A DNA stretch of 48,640 bases. Origin: Rhodoglobus sp. GTDB taxonomy: Bacteria > Actinomycetota > Actinomycetes > Actinomycetales > Microbacteriaceae. The stretch is taken from the NCBI GenBank assembly GCA_025464445.1, contig JAODLY010000035.1:1-48640 (forward strand), given 5' to 3'. Positions 46,867-48,640 of this stretch are shown piece after piece (positions within the stretch are counted from its first letter, which is position 1; every line of letters starts with the position of its first letter). A program made the position numbers and the translations under genes. A model generated the notes under the pieces. The model saw nothing but the letters and a program-made list of their open reading frames with translations, did not search any database and had not been told where the DNA came from.

Positions 46867-47687
46867 AAGTCGGGCGCCCCGGTCAGTTCGAGGCTCAACT
46901 CCCACAGCCGCCTGCGCGTGTCGGTGTCGTAGGCCTGCTCGTCAGCGCGCGCCGGAGCCAGGCGGTCGAAGAACTGGGCGGTGACCCCATCGAGGGCCGG
47001 ATCGATCGCGAGGCGCACCGTCGCATCCGTGCCGGCTTCGAGGGTATCGATGGGGGAGTTGCCGTTGGCGGTGACGATCTTTGTGGGCATGAATGTGCTC
47101 GGATGCAGGCTCGTGACGGTGATCGGCGCGTCGCCGAGCCGCGCGGCGAGCTCCATACCGAAGGTGACCTGCGCGAGCTTCGACTGGCGGTACGCGCGCG
47201 AGCCGTCGTAGTCCCGCTCGATCTGCGGGTCGTCGAAGTCGATCGGCACCTGCCCGAGGGACGACACGAAGACGATGCGCGCCTTCTCCGCCGCCCGCAG
47301 CAGCGGTAGCAACCGCAGCGTGAGGTCGAAGCCGGCGAGATAGTTGACTGCGAAGCGCAGCTCGTAGCCGTCCGCGCTCACCTGGCGCTCGCGGCCCTCC
47401 GGCAGCCCGGATCCGATGCCCGCGTTGTTGACGAGCACGTCGAGGTGGTCGGTGAGGGCCTCGATCTGCGCGGGGAGCTGGTGTACGGATGCGAGGCTCG
47501 CGAAGTCCGCGATGACTGTTGCGGGGGCATCCACTCGCTCTTGTGTGGCGATGACGTGGGCGGCGGAGTCGAGTTTCGCCTGGTCGCGGCCGTGCAGGAT
47601 GACGCGGGCCCCCTGCCCGGCGAGGCGGTGGGCGACGGCGAGCCCTAGGCCGTCCGTCGCGCCCGTGATGAGGATCGTGGGATTCAC
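46845..47687 (-). CDS. Short-chain dehydrogenase/reductase
   Basis: 280 residues. Rossmann signature TGATDGLGLAV, NNAG motif, and active-site YRQSK (Tyr-x3-Lys) with Ser in VFVSSLG. Broadly like retinol-dehydrogenase-type SDRs. GTG 47687 is preferred over ATG 47690 because the TAGGTT box (47699-47694) lies exactly 6 nt before it, the spacing of the leaderless promoters here, and just 3 nt before the ATG. Confidence 0.88.
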   Translation of the reverse strand: MNPTILITGATDGLGLAVAHRLAGQGARVILHGRDQAKLDSAAHVIATQERVDAPATVIADFASLASVHQLPAQIEALTDHLDVLVNNAGIGSGLPEGRERQVSADGYELRFAVNYLAGFDLTLRLLPLLRAAEKARIVFVSSLGQVPIDFDDPQIERDYDGSRAYRQSKLAQVTFGMELAARLGDAPITVTSLHPSTFMPTKIVTANGNSPIDTLEAGTDATVRLAIDPALDGVTAQFFDRLAPARADEQAYDTDTRRRLWELSLELTGAPDFQAGSTR

Positions 47688-47751
47688 CATTCCAACCTAC
47701 GCGCTCTGGCCGCCCGTCACTCGACCGGGCGGCCGTCGCCGCGTCAGTCGA

Positions 47752-48435
47752 TCACCACTCGACCCAGGCAGTGCCGCCTGGCTTCCACGCGCTGGTTGCC
47801 GGTGCGCCCGTGAAGGCCGGGGAAACGAGCTCGTAGGTCGCCTGCTCGTACCAGGCGTTCATTCCGTCGACGTCGATCCACTGGTCGACCGCGAGCACCT
47901 CGACCGCGGGGGTCGTGCCGGGCATCGGCACGGGCACCCACATGGTGTGGCCGATCTGGCCGTGCAGGCGGGCGGCATTGATCTTGGCCGCAGCGTCCGC
48001 GTGGAACGCCGCCTTCGCCGCGTCGAACGAGCTCACGCCGACCCGCAGCAGCCCGACCGCGCCGACTGCCTTGCCCGAGGGCGCGGGCAGCACGTAGTTG
48101 CCGAAGGCCTCTGCGGGCATCCACAGGGTGGCCTGGTAGTCGTCCCACAGCATCCCAGCACCCTCCTGGGTGCCCTTATCGGCGAAGAACTGGCCGAGCC
48201 CGGCGGGGCTGTTCCAGCTGTCGAGGAACAGCAGTCGGGTTTCGGCGGCGGCCGGCACGAAGACGTTGTGGCTGAGGTCGCCGAGCGACTTCGCCGCGGC
48301 CACTCCGCCGGGGCTGCCCGCGGTCGCGTTGTGGAGCTCGAACGCCTTCTCCGGTGCGCCGCCCTTTGGCGTGCCGAGCACGGTGAGCAGGTACACCTCG
48401 GCGCCGGCGTCCGGTGGGTAGGTCATGTCGTTCAC
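47752..48435 (-). CDS. Internally duplicated protein, probable ferredoxin-like fold
   Basis: 227 residues. Two halves (about 8-100 and 125-225) align in pattern: LLTVLGTPK...SHNVFVPAAAE...LFLDSWNSPAGLGQFFAD and GLLRVGVSS...GHTMWVPVPMP...LAVDQWIDVDGMNAWYEQ. The pattern suggests tandem antibiotic-monooxygenase-like ferredoxin folds, but no family was identified. GTG 48435 is chosen because AAAGGA lies 6 nt upstream; ATG 48426 has no RBS. Confidence 0.65.
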   Translation of the reverse strand: MNDMTYPPDAGAEVYLLTVLGTPKGGAPEKAFELHNATAGSPGGVAAAKSLGDLSHNVFVPAAAETRLLFLDSWNSPAGLGQFFADKGTQEGAGMLWDDYQATLWMPAEAFGNYVLPAPSGKAVGAVGLLRVGVSSFDAAKAAFHADAAAKINAARLHGQIGHTMWVPVPMPGTTPAVEVLAVDQWIDVDGMNAWYEQATYELVSPAFTGAPATSAWKPGGTAWVEW

Positions 48436-48557
48436 GGTGAGTCCTTTCATCGGTATCGCGACTCCCGGCGGGGAGCCGCTGCGTACCCGACGAACGGGGG
48501 ATGCGGTTTTGGACACGACTTCGAAATAGACCCCGAGACACGATCGCCGGGTCCGTC

Positions 48558-48640
48558 TTACTCTCCCGTCATGTCCCGAATGCGCAGCCGTCGCAGCCCG
48601 AGCACCGCGAACACGATCGCGAGCAGGCCGATCACGATGA
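48558..48640 (-). CDS. 3' end of a membrane protein gene (partial)
   Basis: Reading leftward from the window edge, an open frame encodes a hydrophobic segment (IGLLAIVFAVLGLRRL) followed by RIRDMTGE and a TAA stop (48560-48558). This looks like the last TM helix and tail of an ABC-2 or similar permease. The start is outside the window. Confidence 0.5.
   Translation of the reverse strand, partial: IVIGLLAIVFAVLGLRRLRIRDMTGE

Overview
The window is high-GC DNA with dense, short-spaced genes, many GTG starts, ATGA/GTGA stop-start overlaps and frequent TANNNT -10 boxes placed 6-8 nt before the start codon. That style, together with a DUF3039 gene next to pncB-murI-rph-rdgB, points to an actinobacterium, most likely Microbacteriaceae (inference; no taxonomic search was possible). 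It looks chromosomal: two tRNAs, housekeeping genes, and no phage, transposase, integrase or CRISPR array. No stretch over 300 bases lacks a gene.

Layout. 1-3.4 kb: initiator tRNA, a membrane-anchored collagen-like protein, a Rid-family protein, an AHSA1/SRPBCC protein behind an array of TTGCA/TGCAA inverted repeats, a small membrane protein and a lipoprotein. 3.4-10.2 kb: a lipoprotein, two MacB/LolD-type ATPases and an 886-residue FtsX-type permease, bracketed by a histidine kinase and its likely OmpR-type regulator. 10.2-12.3 kb: an arsenic locus with ArsC, an ArsR-LMW-phosphatase fusion and a divergent aquaglyceroporin, with two matching 18-bp operators and no efflux pump. 12.4-14.5 kb: a hexapeptide-repeat protein, an ammonia-type NadE and a coupled carbon-nitrogen hydrolase.

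14.6-18.6 kb holds a five-gene signalling island: a receiver domain fused to a PIG-L/LmbE zinc deacetylase, two receivers, a membrane PAS histidine kinase and another receiver. 18.6-24.7 kb holds a LacI-type regulator convergent with a five-gene operon (metallophosphoesterase, APC permease, nucleotidyltransferase-like protein, SnoaL-like protein, divergent S-adenosylhomocysteinase-like enzyme). The operon promoter carries a LacI-type palindrome over its -35 box. These two are the best candidates for undescribed systems.

24.7-28.9 kb: an aminotransferase, a lipoprotein plus PKD-like secreted protein pair, and an HtrA-type protease. 28.9-34.8 kb: a cell-surface polymer locus with two GT2 glycosyltransferases, a CDP-alcohol phosphotransferase with an altered catalytic motif, an EcsC-like protein, an ABC-2 glycan exporter and a sugar/alcohol-phosphate nucleotidyltransferase. 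35-37.9 kb: an ABC exporter whose ATPase has a long Glu/Pro-rich tail. 37.9-43.8 kb: DUF3039, pncB, murI-rph-rdgB, a 39-41 bp intergenic repeat, and an NRAMP transporter with a DtxR/MntR regulator. 43.8-48.6 kb: HEAT-repeat protein, DedA protein, two paralogous small proteins, tRNA-Leu, a RibD-like reductase, an SDR, an internally duplicated small protein and the 3' end of a membrane gene.

All calls come from reading the sequence; no database search was run.
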